Assembly: GCF_011386835.1 (NCBI RefSeq)
Contig: NC_088796.1
Location: 66,539,468-66,603,467, forward strand
Source: Chrysemys picta bellii
Taxonomy: Eukaryota; Chordata; Testudines; Emydidae
Reading direction: 5' to 3'
Length of the DNA stretch: 64,000 nt
The position numbers were made by a program, and so were the translations under genes. The notes under the pieces are model-generated. The model made no database searches and was not told where the DNA came from. It saw only the letters and a list, made by a program, of their open reading frames with translations. Every line of letters starts with the position of its first letter. Within the stretch, counting starts at the first letter, position 1. This document shows positions 35,388 to 47,782 of the stretch, one piece after another.

Positions 35388-35885
35388 CTGTTCTGACCAG
35401 CAAAAAGAACAGGAGTACTTGTGGCACCTTAGAGACTAACAAATTTATTTGAGCATAAGCTTTCGTGCATCCGATGAAGTGGGCTGGAATCCACGAAAGT
35501 TTATGCTCAAATAAATTTGTTAGTCTCTAAGATGCCACAAGTTCTTTTTGCTGATACAGACTAAGGCTGGGTCTACACTACCCGCCTGAATCGGCGGGTA
35601 GAAATCGACCTCTCGGGGATCGATTTATCGCATCCCGTCGAGACGCGACAATCGATCCCCGAATTGACACTCTTACTCCACCAGCGGAGGTGGGAGTAAG
35701 CGCCGTCGACGGGAAGCCGCAGAGGTCGATTTTGCCGCTGTCCTCACAGCGGGGTAAGTCGGCTGCGATACATCGAATTCAGCTACGCTATTCACGTAGC
35801 TGAATTTGCGTATCTTAAATCGACTCCCCCCTGTAGTGTAGATGTAACCTAACATTGCTGCTACTCTGAAACCTGTTCTGACCAG
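35388..35885. mobile_element. Penelope-derived hairpin with 13-bp target duplication
   Basis: CTGTTCTGACCAG flanks it at 35388-35400 and 35873-35885. Two terminal-repeat arms (35401-35474 and about 35487-35564) face each other head to head around GCATCCGATGAAGTGGGCTG. The right arm continues after a MITE insertion as CTGCTACTCTGAAACCTG. There is no coding remnant. Confidence 0.8.
35562..35852. mobile_element. MITE inside the Penelope hairpin, TAA duplication
   Basis: The element at 35565-35849 starts GGCTGGGTCTACACTAC and ends GTAGTGTAGATGTAACC, with TAA on both sides. It is GC-rich, with internal inverted segments such as ATCGATCCCCGA and GAATTCAGCTACG. Confidence 0.75.
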
Positions 35886-38800
35886 GTCTTACCTTCAATT
35901 CTTTGGGTAGCTACTAAATGTAGAAGTTCCTAAAGGATATAACATCCAAAATGCTGCTACTTGGATCCATTCTTGACAAGAGATTTGAACTTCAATCCAG
36001 ATGAAAGATGCAGTGATTGGTGCCATGGATCTTGTAAATGCTTCTGCATATGAGACACAGTTATTAAAGAAATAAGAAATGGTCAGTACTTGGCATGGAC
36101 TTGTGAAGAAATTACAGATCTCTGCATGGTGTGCCATAGACAATTAAAGGGGATTAGGGTTGTTTTTATTATTATTTATTATTATTGTTTTTATTGGATG
36201 AAAACGTTTCTTGGATTTTAATTCTTTATGTTTAAATTTATGTTTTCATTTCTTCATATGATTACTACAGCCATATGGATTGACATGGTGAGTTTCTTGA
36301 GCACTTTGGCCTGAAATCTCAGGGTGCTCAGCAGCTTTCATGGGGTGTTCAACATCTTGCAGCAACAGACCCTAAGACGGTCATACTTTCCCCATGTCAT
36401 CCTACATGCTAAGATTAAAATCTTCTGAGCAGGTTTTGCAGGGGATGGTGATGTCACGTGGATACTGGCCTCTAGAGGGGATCTGGAGATTGTTTTGTTA
36501 TAGTCTTATTATATTTTGTTAGACTATCCTCAGCTAGACTTTTTCTAGAATGGAAGATCAGTAATAAGACCTGTTCACTGTCCTTGATGATTAGTATGTG
36601 CACTGATACTCGTAACTTTTTGTTGTTTTACTTGCCTGAGTTCTGGCCTCTATTGTGATGTTGTTCCACTATTTTTATTGTAAATTACTAATTCTAGTTA
36701 TTACTTAATCTAACCTTTCCCCACACACCCCACAGAATTGGGACCTAGACACCTACCTCAGATGTAGGACATCATCTCTGTCCCTGGTTGATCATATATG
36801 TTTTAATTAAAAACACAATACCATACCTGTCTGTCTACACATGATGATGATGATCCCCAAGTGGGGAGATACAATAGGTTTCCTAGTGGTAAGAGTCACT
36901 CAAAGATTTTCTGCTGCCATAAAACCAATAGGGCAGTTCCAGATATTATACAATCAAGGCTGTCAACTAAAGAGGAAAACAAAATATCAGTGTTAATAAG
37001 TCAAATAGATCCTGAAATACTGTTCTGCTCAGAAGCCATGGAAACTCATAGTTGCCAAAAACTCTCTATTCCAATTTTCTATCACCAACTTTTTTTTCCT
37101 GTTTCCATTCTATCCATTTACAAATCAAGGTGATGATGAATGAGAGATCACTAGAAAGACCAGGCTTTGCTATGAGATATAGTCCAAAGACTTTTCTTTT
37201 TACTAAATAATACTACTACCTATGTAGGAAGAAACCCCAGTGCATGCTATATGTGACATGTTGGATCAATCTGCTACTTTAACAGATATATTATTAAAAA
37301 ATTCTCCTCCAAACTCCACTTTTCCAGAGTACATGTATACAATAAGTGGGACACCATGAACTTTTTAGAAGTGCGAGTACCATCTCTCCTTAAAGACATC
37401 ATCCAAATAGCCAGAGCAGCAATGCAGAAGAACAACATGTCACTGACGTGGTAGTAATTCATTGATGTGAAACATATATAAAAATCTATGTTAGTGATGA
37501 GCACACAGGATCAGTGAATGTTTGGCACCAGCTGATCCAGTTAAAAGTTGTTTAAACCTCACTCACCAGGAGGGATAGTAGGAATGCATGCTTCTGTGTA
37601 ATGCAGTGATAAGATGAGACAGCTCCATGGGATTGTTTATGCAATATGAAGCCTCCACAACCTCTGAGAATTTTGTTCAGGCAATCTCCAATCCAGCACA
37701 GTCTCAGCTGATATAAGATTCAAACCTGTTGCTAAGTAGCAATTCCACTGTAAGGCAAAGACGTATCTGGGCCATTAGAGCTTAAAGCACTGAAAAATAC
37801 AATGTGCAATAAAATGACCTTTTATCTAGTTTGCTCCATTGGTGCAGTCTCCTAATGCGGTGATTTTCAGACCTGGTGACTGACTGTTTTTGCAGGATAT
37901 TAGCATTTGGTTTCTAGTTCGTTTTGATGAACATGGAAACGTCAAAGAGTATTGTGTTGTTTTAACTGATCTGTAGGTGGTCTTAATTCAAAGATGTGAT
38001 GTGTGCATATTTTGTTCCTATCAATCATTGCAAAAGGTTTTACTTTGTTTAGTTAAGTGGCGAAAACAAGAGCATTGGTAAGTGAAGCAACTTCTAATTC
38101 AAGAAGGCTGGAATTATATCATACGGTGTTTTAAACACATGACATTACAATGTCTCTTCATCTAGCGTGCTCTTCTGGAACAAAAAATATATGACTTAGC
38201 CACAGTTTTCATACAAATCACATACCACAGTGAAAAACAAGCTTAATTGTTATGAAATGACTATAAATCCAGGCAGTGAATTATAACAGTAAAATATGTT
38301 ATGTAAATTATAGCTAATTTTAAAATAGCCCAAGCTGACTGCTTGCAGTGCAGGGGAAGTAGCATCGTTCAAATGTTCTGCTTATTTTTCCCTCCATCAA
38401 ATGAGTCTCATTTCTTGTGACTTTTTAGGTTTAGCAAGCACTGAAAAAAGATTTACATTATCACATTCAAAAAATGGGCAGCTCTGTGAAGCATTGTGTG
38501 TTAGAGAATTTATCTAATTAACATTTCTTATTTGCCCTAGCTGGCTAGGTAACGAATGCCTCTCTTCATACACAGAGAGTTTCTGGTTAGTTTACCATAT
38601 TAGAAGGAAAAATTTACAAAGATGCAGTTTGGCAGAATATTTTAAAGAGATTTGTTTTAAGATGAGTGTTTCTTGAGTGCGAGGCATCACAAGTGGTTTT
38701 CGCCTCCCAGCTGTGTTCCACAGTAGATGGAATTGGCAATGGCTACATGTGATGTGACAGCACAGAATTAAGTTTGAAACAACACTTAAAGAAAAGGTTT

Positions 38801-39926
38801 GAAGAAGAAAATAAGGTCACTATCCATCTGATAGAAATCACATTGGATAAATATTTTTAGTGAGAGGTCAATGAATTCTACTTAAAAAAAAACCCCAAAC
38901 CCAAACATTTGGACTGGCAAGAGAAAGTGCCTGGAAGCCATTTAAAGAGAATATTCTACTTTCCGCTGTCCTTTTCTTGCTGAGTCTGTCCTCCACACTG
39001 TGCAACATGTTCTTATAAGGAGAGTTGTCAGAGCTGGGGGAATAATCCGTCTGCCAGAAAAAAAGGTTCATTTCCTCCTACCCCCACAACTCCTCCCTCC
39101 TTTAGAAAAAAAAAAGGTAGCCAAGTTTGAGAGCCAAGAGAGTGTTAAATTATAATAAATGGTGTGTTTTAAAGAAGACGATGATGGGGTGGGAGGTGGG
39201 GGAAGAAGAACAAAGACATTGAAATTGTATATTAAAACCCCTTTGAAAAACAGCTAGAAGTTACTCCAATCTCTGATCTGAAAGCTGGTATCCATTAGTC
39301 AGAGGGATCTTATTGGCCCTTTGTTTCTCTTAGGGGAGGGATGTCAGATAAGGTGCATCTGGGAAGGGATGGGGCATCGAAAGAAAAAAGTGCCAGCTCA
39401 GCAGTTCTCACCACCACACACACACTAAAACTGGGAGGTCAGGGCTCTTTTTTTTAATTTATGGGTAGGGTTGCGGTTGGGATGGCCTAGGGTAGTAGAG
39501 TAATATTCACTTATGCTCCACACCTATATCTCCCGCAGAGAGAGAGAGAGAGAGAGAGGGTTTATGTTGATTCAGGATGATTGATGAATGCAAGATCCAT
39601 CCAGCCAAGGGATAGCAGGGTCAGAGTGGCATCATTGCCTTCGTGGGACTGGACCTTCTTCTGCCTGTGGATATGAAGTGGTCTGGGGGGTTGAAAGTCT
39701 GCAGTCCCTGCCTCTCCCACTTCTGAGCAGACCTCTCCTCCCCCTTGGGAGAAGACTAGTCAGAAACTTCCAATAAACATAATGGAATTTTCTGGGCCCT
39801 CTGACCCTGTCCTACAAGCATTTTCATGGGAGAGTACAATATGACCTTTGAGATTAGGTGTGAATGCACCCTTCATTTAAAATAACCGTAAGAAACACTT
39901 AAGGCCTACTAAAACGGGGCCTAATA
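35886..39926. other. Intergenic, AT-rich, no gene recognised
   Basis: About 4 kb with a GA microsatellite (39538-39559). The 38000-39300 part is AT-rich and repeat-free and might include conserved non-coding DNA, but this cannot be judged from one sequence. Confidence 0.5.
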
Positions 39927-40203
39927 GGATATATCTACACAGCAAAGAAAAACCCACGGCTGGTCCATGCCAGCTGATTCGGGCTCAGGCTGTGCGGCTG
40001 TTTCACGGCTATGTAATCTTCTGGGCTCAAGCTGGAGCCCAAGCTCTGGGACCCTCCCACCCTGCAGGGTCCTAAAGCTCAGGCTCCAGCCTAAGCCTGG
40101 AAGTCTACACAGCAATGAAACAGTCCTGCAGCCTGAGCCCTCCAAGCCCTAGTCAGCTGGCACAGGCCAGCTGCAGTTTTTTCTTTCCTGTGTAGACGTA
40201 CCC
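39927..40203. mobile_element. MITE of the GTCTACAC family
   Basis: Ends GGATATATCTACACAG and (reverse complement) GGGTACGTCTACACAG. The body repeats GGCTCCAGCCTAAGC-like and GGGCTCAAGCTGGAGCCC-like phrases in inverted order. The target duplication is unclear (ATA/ATG). Confidence 0.6.
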
Positions 40204-40719
40204 ATGGAGTATGCCCAGAAATTAGCAACTTAGGACAGAGACAGGCAAAAAGTAAGAAAGGCAAGCAGCAACCTGTGAGCATGGTGTCTAACACTGAAAA
40301 AGCTAGAGAGAGAGCTTTCAGGTTTGGTGTTGGCTAAAGAAGCTTAGGAATCTAAGCTAAGAAACAACTCCATTTGTTCTTGGTTCCTCCTGCGTTCGGA
40401 GAAGGTGGACTTTGTACATTCTTTGTAAATAAACAAGTCTGCATCAAAGAAATACCAGACTTCATCAATTTCTACTTTCAACTGGAGCATCTCCAGGGCC
40501 CAAAAGTTTTGATTAGCCACTCGGGTCTAAAAGGGGCAATAGTATTGAGGCAAGTTACTGGAGGGCCATGTTTGTTATTGAACTCAGTGAAGTATAATTA
40601 TCTATTTAGAACATTCTTAGTCACTAGAGACCTGGCCCACGTTAAATCTTTTAACTGTGAATTTGTAACTGAGGAGCGTCATGGTCACCTGAGCCTGTTA
40701 CATATAACATGGTGATGGT

Positions 40720-41995
40720 TCAATTTGTGTCTACTCAGCAGTTTTTCTGCCACCACAGGAGTTTTTGTGCATCCACCTAGCAAGCTGCCTAAACATTTTT
40801 GTACCAGTGCATGCACTCTAAGCACCCACCCCATAGTATTAAAGTACACTAGTGGCACTGATGGAGGATCTCCTCCTGTCAATGGATAGACATTACTCTC
40901 ATTCTCCTGGACATCTCTGCAGCATTCAACACTGTTTACCATGAGATACTGTTGTCTCACCTGAAAGAGTGGCAGGGATCCATGGTAATGCACGAAAATG
41001 GTTTGAGTCCTTCCTGGAGAGATGCACCCAAAAAATAGTGATAGGAAACTCTACCACTACCCCCCTCACTTGTCCCACAAGGAGCAGTTCTCTCTCCCGT
41101 CCTTTTCAACAGCTACATGCACCACTTTTTGAATAGGTCAGATGAAATGGATTCAAGTGCCAGCTTTATGCAGATGATTCACAGTTCTGCCTATCCTTCA
41201 CTACATACAACCACACCACTACCACCAAGCTGGCCCAGTGCTTAGATGAGATCAGTTCATGGCTGAAGAACTAGCTCAAGTTGAATCCACTCAAGACAGA
41301 AGTGATGCTGGTAGGTGGAAGAAAGCCTTTTGAAGAGTTCACAGCCATGCTGCAGCCTTTTTTGGTTGAAGATGCATATCCACAACTGCTCAATTCAGTC
41401 CATAGTCTAGGAGAACTCTTGCATTCCTCGCTGATGCTAAGTACTCATATAGCAGCAGTCACGAGTAATGCTTTCTAGCATCTGTGTTTAGCTAGAAGAT
41501 TCTGTTCCAGCCAGGCAGATGGTGACCTGGCCTCACTTATACACAGTTTCATCACCTGTCATCTGGACTACAGCAATGTGATATGCCTTGGCATTAAGCC
41601 TTCAGCAGTTAGGAAACATCACCTAGTCCAGAACACTGCAGAGTATCTCTTCAGCAACACAGGCTGCCTTGAGCACATCAAACCGGTCATCCATCTCCAC
41701 AGTGGCTTCCCATATCCAGTTCAAGCCCTCATCTTTAGAGCACTCCATGACCTAAGCCCAGGGTATCTAAAAGACCCAGGGTATCTAGAACTCCAGGATG
41801 AAAATCACCGTTGTCAATTCTTCTCTTTAGGCACAATGAAACTCATTATAATAAAGTTCATCTGGGCCAGAGACAGATCCTTCTCAGGCAGCAGGCTGAG
41901 ACAGTGGAATGAACCATCACAAGCCTCATATCTTTCCACACCAAGTGCAAGGCATGTTTCTTTGATCTTGCCTACACAAATACATAGCAACACAT
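40720..41995 (+). mobile_element. L2-like LINE remnant
   Basis: Three plus-strand pieces in different frames match an L2-type ORF2 in order: LILLDISAAFNTVYHEILLS (near 40898), FKCQLYADDSQFC with the RT YADD box then SSWLKN, a stop, LKLNPLKTEVMLVGG (41150-41320), and the C-terminal HHLVQNTAEYLF and FRALHDLSPGYL (41578-41790). Frameshifts and stops make it a fossil. Confidence 0.7.
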
Positions 41996-42681
41996 ATATT
42001 AAACAAACAACCCCTGCCCAAAAACCCCCAGAAATAATAATTAAAAAACCCTCCCCAAACAACACACTCCACTGCACATACTTCTCACCCTGGGGAGATG
42101 ATGAAAGAATAAACAACACCAGACAGTTATTTGTCACATTGCTTAATGCATGACTGGAAGGTGATCAGAAACGATGGTGATGGTAAATAGAAATGTTTTA
42201 AAGTCTAATTCTTTGAAAATGACTAACTAAGGTCTCAGACAAAGCACATTCAACACCACTGCAGGAAGCAGAATGGAGTGAGGAAACAGGACCCAAGAAG
42301 TAGCAATAAAAGAGGAGTAAGAGGAATCAAAATATTTTTCTTAATTGTACTATAGATTTGCTCATGACTTCTACTTCAAATCCACCGAACATAGTTAGCC
42401 TATAACTAATCTATCTGCCTAGGATTTTATGCCACACTCATCATGCTAGTATTTGAACAGCTGTTTGAAAATAACCAAGAGGTGGACAAATTTTACAGCT
42501 ATTTATAGATAGATTGGCTATATGGCACAGTGGCATTTGACTATGTTTGTTAGTAATGCAGCCAGTTGAAGCTGGACTAAAAGCATAGCTCATATCATAA
42601 AAAAAGATGTTGTTTAATTCATAACAGAATTGCAATGCACTTTAGGGTTTCTTTCTAGGCCTGGGCCACTAGTATTATCAT

Positions 42682-43070
42682 CATAGGAGTTCTCAAACTG
42701 GGGGTCATGACCCCTCAGGGAGTCATGAGGTTATTACATGGGGCTGATCATTGGCAGGCAGGAGGTGCTGGGGTGGGGGTGGGGGTGAGGGGAAGGTGCT
42801 GGATCGGCAGGGCTGCCAGTGGGTGCTGAGCATCCACTATTTTTTTTTCCATGGGTGCTCCAGCCCCAGAGCACCCACGAGGCAGCACCTATGACACAGG
42901 AGGGTCATGAGCTGTCAGCCTCCACCTCCAAACCCAGCTTCACCTCTATCATTTATACTAGTGATAAATATAAAAAAGGTGTTTTTAATTTATAGGGGGG
43001 GGTTGCACTCAAAGACTTGATGTATAAAAGGGGTCACCAATACAAAAGTTTGAGAACCACTGATTTATCA
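42682..43070. mobile_element. hAT-like element, old
   Basis: It begins near GGAGTTCTCAAACTGGGGG and ends AAAGTTTGAGAACCACTG at 43062, the classic hAT CAGTGGTTCTCAAAC terminus. The right flank ATTTATCA resembles the left flank ATTATCA, an imperfect 8-bp duplication. An inner segment (about 42800-42895) with inverted GGGTGCTG and GAGCACCCACG phrases may be a separate insertion. Confidence 0.6.
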
Positions 43071-45168
43071 CTTGTCTTTTCAGATTGACTGGGAGGTGGG
43101 GATATATTTTGCATGTATTTATTGGTCACCATGGTTTCCAGGCTTCCCATAGCTCACTAGATACATGCCACAAATAGCCTTGGCTAGAGCTATTCTGTTG
43201 ATATGCACAACGCCCAAGTGTTGCATGTTAATGGCTTTCTGGTTATTTTTTCCATCAGGTGGAAGCTTCCCATCCACTTGGGTGACAATATCATTAACCT
43301 GTTTTTGCTCTCTCCTTCAGATGATTTCTTTTGATTGCTATCACTCCCTTCTGGTCTTAAATGTGCATAGCTTTGTTTTCATCAGGAGCACTTTTCTCTT
43401 CTTTTCCCTTTTATTTGTTTTTACTTCTTTGCAAGATCAAGTATATATCATTTCTTCTCCTCTGCTGCTAGCATCAGTTTTGCCTTAATCTCAGATTTAG
43501 CATTTGGGGTATAAATTCTGTGGCCAAAATCTGAGCCGCATCTGTCTCTGTTGTTGCAGTGTGTTTCACATGGCTGTCGTATATGCTTTAGTTCTTATCT
43601 CCTCAGCAGCAACTCTTAGGCCTTCACATTTTATTCAGTAGAGAAAGAGGAAAGGGTAGTATCGTTTCATACTATAACTAGTTTTCTATAGCAAAGACAG
43701 TGGGCTGTAAGTATTACCCTTCACAAAAATGCTTTGCTATTCTTCAGTGTTCTTAAACTAGTCAGCTTTCCCAATAACACTTAGACATTTCCATGCCTTG
43801 CTAACTTAGCTCTCCTGGTGGCTGTACAGTCTGGGAGAGCAGGACCTAGGCCAGTGGTATGTCTATTAATTAACTCATTATGTCTGAGCTTGAGACCATG
43901 TAGCCTTTAACAGTGGGTTGAGGAGTCAACTTTGCTCCAAAAGACAGAAAAAGAAAATGTGAGCAAAATGACAGCGACAAGGTTGTCTTGAGCATTTGTG
44001 ATGGAGTTAAAGGGCATCCCTGCATAAGGCACATATATAACAGAGACAGAGCTTGCTATATTGTATGGGTAGCGTATGCTTTGTGAGAAAACATAGCTGC
44101 AGCAGCTCATTACCAGCCACATTTGTTTTATGCACCCAGTTTGCTACATGTTAAATCATTGGCATTTAAGCACTCCAAGCTTTTTTGCTCCCCCTTAACT
44201 GGTGTCAGGTATAATACAAAATAAACCATGTGGAGGATGGGGAAAGCAGTGACTTAAGCTCTGTGTTTCTTTATTTTAGTCCTGGGCTCCAAATCAAAAG
44301 TCTCTCTTTTTTTATTGCCCTGACTGGCCACCTGTATAAATTAAAAATCTCTTTTTTAAGAATGCACCCTGCTGTGTCCTTTTTCAATTCACTTCACGTT
44401 CACCCTTTTGTTTTACATTTTCTTCCCTGTTTTTTGGGGAGGAGGCGGGAAATGGTCTCACAGTATACCAACCTCTCCCTCAATCTTTTTGCCTTACCTG
44501 CATTGTGTCCACATGCCCCTCTGCTCTGTTATACAAAGTTCTTAACCCCAGTAATCTCATTCTAACACTACCTACAGCTCTTCTAGCACTTGCTTTGGTA
44601 GAGAGGCTGCTCTCAGCGTCAGGGGCACAATTTCAGGCCCACTCTTCATCACACGTCTAATGAGCTATGTCAGGCAGACTCATAATGAAGAGCAGAACTG
44701 AATGTCAGCTTTGAGGGAGATTTGACCAAAGGTGAAAATTCAGGCAAACAGTTTGTCATATTTCCAAGTAGAAGATTTGTGAACTGGATTGTCAACGACT
44801 AATAAATTGAGAAATAATGGTCCCAGGTCATCCCTAGTGTACCTCCACTGTCTACAAGAGAATTAACCAGGGATGAATTTGGCCTACCATAGCTCAGTAA
44901 GCTTACGAATCGTTTAAATACACTTTAAAAAGTGAGTATTTTTGGTGTTTTACTTAATGTAAAATCCATGTTGCCAACCTGCTTCCACATAATCAGGTCA
45001 GCATGACAGGCAGGATTGATACACAATCCTGATTCTAAAATGTGTCCTGAAAATAAAACGTTCCGTTTTTCCCCACAGCATATCATTAATGTGTCCTTGT
45101 GATTCTAGAGAACTCAGTCTTTTGGCAGCTGAGGCTACAGATAGTTACAGTGAGTGTTGAAGTCTTCA
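43071..45168. other. Intergenic, no gene recognised
   Basis: About 2.1 kb of AT-rich DNA with no supported exon or named repeat. Confidence 0.5.
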
Positions 45169-45449
45169 GGAGTATGTCTACACTGCATCCGGAAGCGAGC
45201 CTCACAGCCTGGGTTGGCTGACTTGTACTAGCGAAACTTGAGCTAGTGCATTAAAAATAGCAGTGTAGACATTGCTTTTGACATTGTGGCTTGGACTGGC
45301 TCTCAGGCTCTGATGTTGGGAGGGCTTGAGAGCCCAGGCTCCAGTCCAAGCTGCAATGTCTATACAGTTATTTTTGTGTACTAGTTTGAGCCCCACTAGT
45401 ACAAGTCTGTCGACCCAGGCTCATTCCCAGCTGCAGCGTAGACATACCC
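45169..45449. mobile_element. MITE of the GTCTACAC family
   Basis: Ends GGAGTATGTCTACACTGC and (reverse complement) GGGTATGTCTACGCTGC. A second internal pair, GTGTAGACATTGC and GCAATGTCTATAC (45260-45367), suggests one copy inside another. Confidence 0.6.
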
Positions 45450-47215
45450 TACCGTTTTCCTCATAATAAACTACAAGGCGATTTTACACAAGATTGCTTT
45501 TTTACGAGTTGTTGAACTAAGAAGGGGAACACGACCCCACCGCAGAGAAAAAGTCTAACAATCCTCTACCTATGTGCTCCTCCTTTAACATGATTTGTTT
45601 GAGAGCAGCCTTCCCCTCTGTCACCATATGACAATTGTTCTGCCTTGACTTCAGTTATGTACTACAGTACCCTTCACCCTCAGCCTCTTTTCAGTAAACA
45701 CTTTTCAGTTAGTTGCTCCTAGAAAGACTGCAAAAGCAGCAGCCTCAGCCTGTACTCAAGATGTAAATGTCACCCTGAGAATATCTAGGATAAATGTGTT
45801 CAAAAGTTGAAGGTTACTTTATTGTTGAAAACCTTGAACTTCCTCAAATGAAGCATGCAGGAGCTGATGACTATGGTATAAAGAACAGATAAAGCGCCTG
45901 CTTTCTATGAAGCTATTTAAAAATCTGTGTCCCCCTTCTTAGTATTTTTTGGTTTGGGTTGGAGAGGAAGGGGGAGTGCCGAGAAGCTGAATAGCCCCTG
46001 CTGCTCTCAGTGGGGTCTCCACACGAAGAGGTTCTTGTGTTAACCACTTCACTGTTTTGTACTGATCTTATCTGTTCTTGTTAAAAATCTTTATTATTCA
46101 TGGATGCAAAAATCACATCATTAAACCATCATAAATATTCATAACACTTTGCCACTGTGTGCATTTCATTTAGCCACTTGGCAAAACTTCTTTAGAGCAC
46201 AAGAGTTTGGCGGAAAGCTGGCTAATGAGATCAGAGCACAGGAAATGGGTTCAGGTTTTCCTTTTTACCTGAAAACAAATGTTTTGTTTTTTTACATAAT
46301 TAACCAAAAAAAACCCACCAGAGACCACATTCACTGGTGATGAAGATTCATGCCCTCGCTCGCTTACTTTTTTCTGCGTGTTATAGAGAAGCGATAACAC
46401 AAAACACTTTGCACTACAAGGGTATTACGGGGACAAGGAAGCTACAAGACTAGGGACTTAACTCCAGTGCTACAAAGCCAGCTCGACATCACTACATCGG
46501 TTTACAGGAGACTGCTTCTCATTTGATGTATAATTATTGACATGATTCAAGATCAGAAAACCCCATTTTAAAGTAGAGCAGCCATCCTGTTCTTTGTAGT
46601 GTTCTTGGATGGAACTTTAGCAGTTGCCTGACTCCTTTAAGCCAGTTTATCTATGCTCTGCATTCCTGCCTCAGCACTAGGGTCTTTTATTAAACCTACT
46701 ACAAAGTTTGCATTCCCTCACCCCTCATAAGGCTCTGATCCTGCAAAGATACTGAGTACACACCCAATGCCCTCAGCTCCAGGTACAGCCCAAAAGAGGT
46801 GCTCAGCTCCTTGCAGCTATTGAGAGTTAACAGCTGAGTGGTTCAGATTTTGCAGAAGGTGATCTTTTAAGCATGATGCATAGCTAGAATATATAATTCT
46901 ATACTGTACCTTCCTCCACACAAATCCCTGATAAAACCTAGTGCACCAATATAATTCACAAGAAATGAATTGTCCTTTTTTAAAAAGGGGTGGAGTGAAT
47001 GAAATAGCATATCGTTGAGTAACCAGTGCTTATGGTATTCCTGGCCTCTCTTTACCCCATGGCTTATTGTTTGCAACTCGCTCCCTGTGCATTGTTTCAC
47101 ACTAGGCTGTTAGCTCCAGTGGTAAGTCATGACTCTTCATTTGAGCTCTAAAGCACCTGGCATATTTTGGGCTCTTGTATGACTAATTAATAACTCACAT
47201 TTCTAAATGCATTGA

Positions 47216-47338
47216 GTGGGATTTTTCAAAATTGCTCAGGGTTGGCCTAAGTCTGTTCTCAGTGACACAAATGAGAAAACATCTTTTGACTTCATAGGAA
47301 TAGAGTTAGGCCAATGATGAGCAATTTCAGAAATCCCT
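47216..47338. repeat. Palindromic amniote-type MITE
   Basis: GTGGGATTTTTCAAAATTGC at the left faces GAGCAATTTCAGAAATCC at the right, and internal GTTGGCCTAA faces TTAGGCCAAT. Roughly 120 bp folding on itself. Confidence 0.6.
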
Positions 47339-47526
47339 GCCTCATGTCTTTCTGGCTTACTACTTAGATTGTTATGCATCCTCGCAATTAGAGGAGGACT
47401 TTTTTGCAGGGATAAACTTGAAAGAGAATGTTTTTACCAACAGTAATTTCCTTTGTTTGGAGTCTATCCCACCTTGCTCTTACTGAAGACATTCCTGATT
47501 GAATGAAATCTGGCTCATAATAGCCC

Positions 47527-47782
47527 CTCATAATCAGGGCCAGCTCCAGGCACCAGCTTCTCAAGCAGGTGCTTGGGGCGGCCGCTCCGGAGAGGGGCGG
47601 CAGGTCCAGGTATTCGGCAGCAATTCGGCGGACGGTCCCTCACTCCGTCTGGGAGTGAAGGACCTCCCGTCCGAATTGCCGCCGCAGATCGCGATCCCGG
47701 CTTTTTTGTTTGTTTGTTTGTTTGTTTGTTTGTTTTGGCTGCTTGGGGCGGCCAAAACCCTGGAGCCGGCCCTGCTCATAAT
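47527..47782. mobile_element. hAT MITE with CTCATAAT target duplication
   Basis: The element at 47535-47774 starts CAGGGCCAGCTCCAGG and ends CCTGGAGCCGGCCCTG, flanked by an exact 8-bp CTCATAAT. It carries a TTTG microsatellite (about 47702-47737). Frames across it are not genes. Confidence 0.9.

Noticed and set aside
41814..42137. 107-codon minus-strand frame
   Set aside because: It is the shadow of the L2-like LINE C-terminus and the low-complexity sequence after it.
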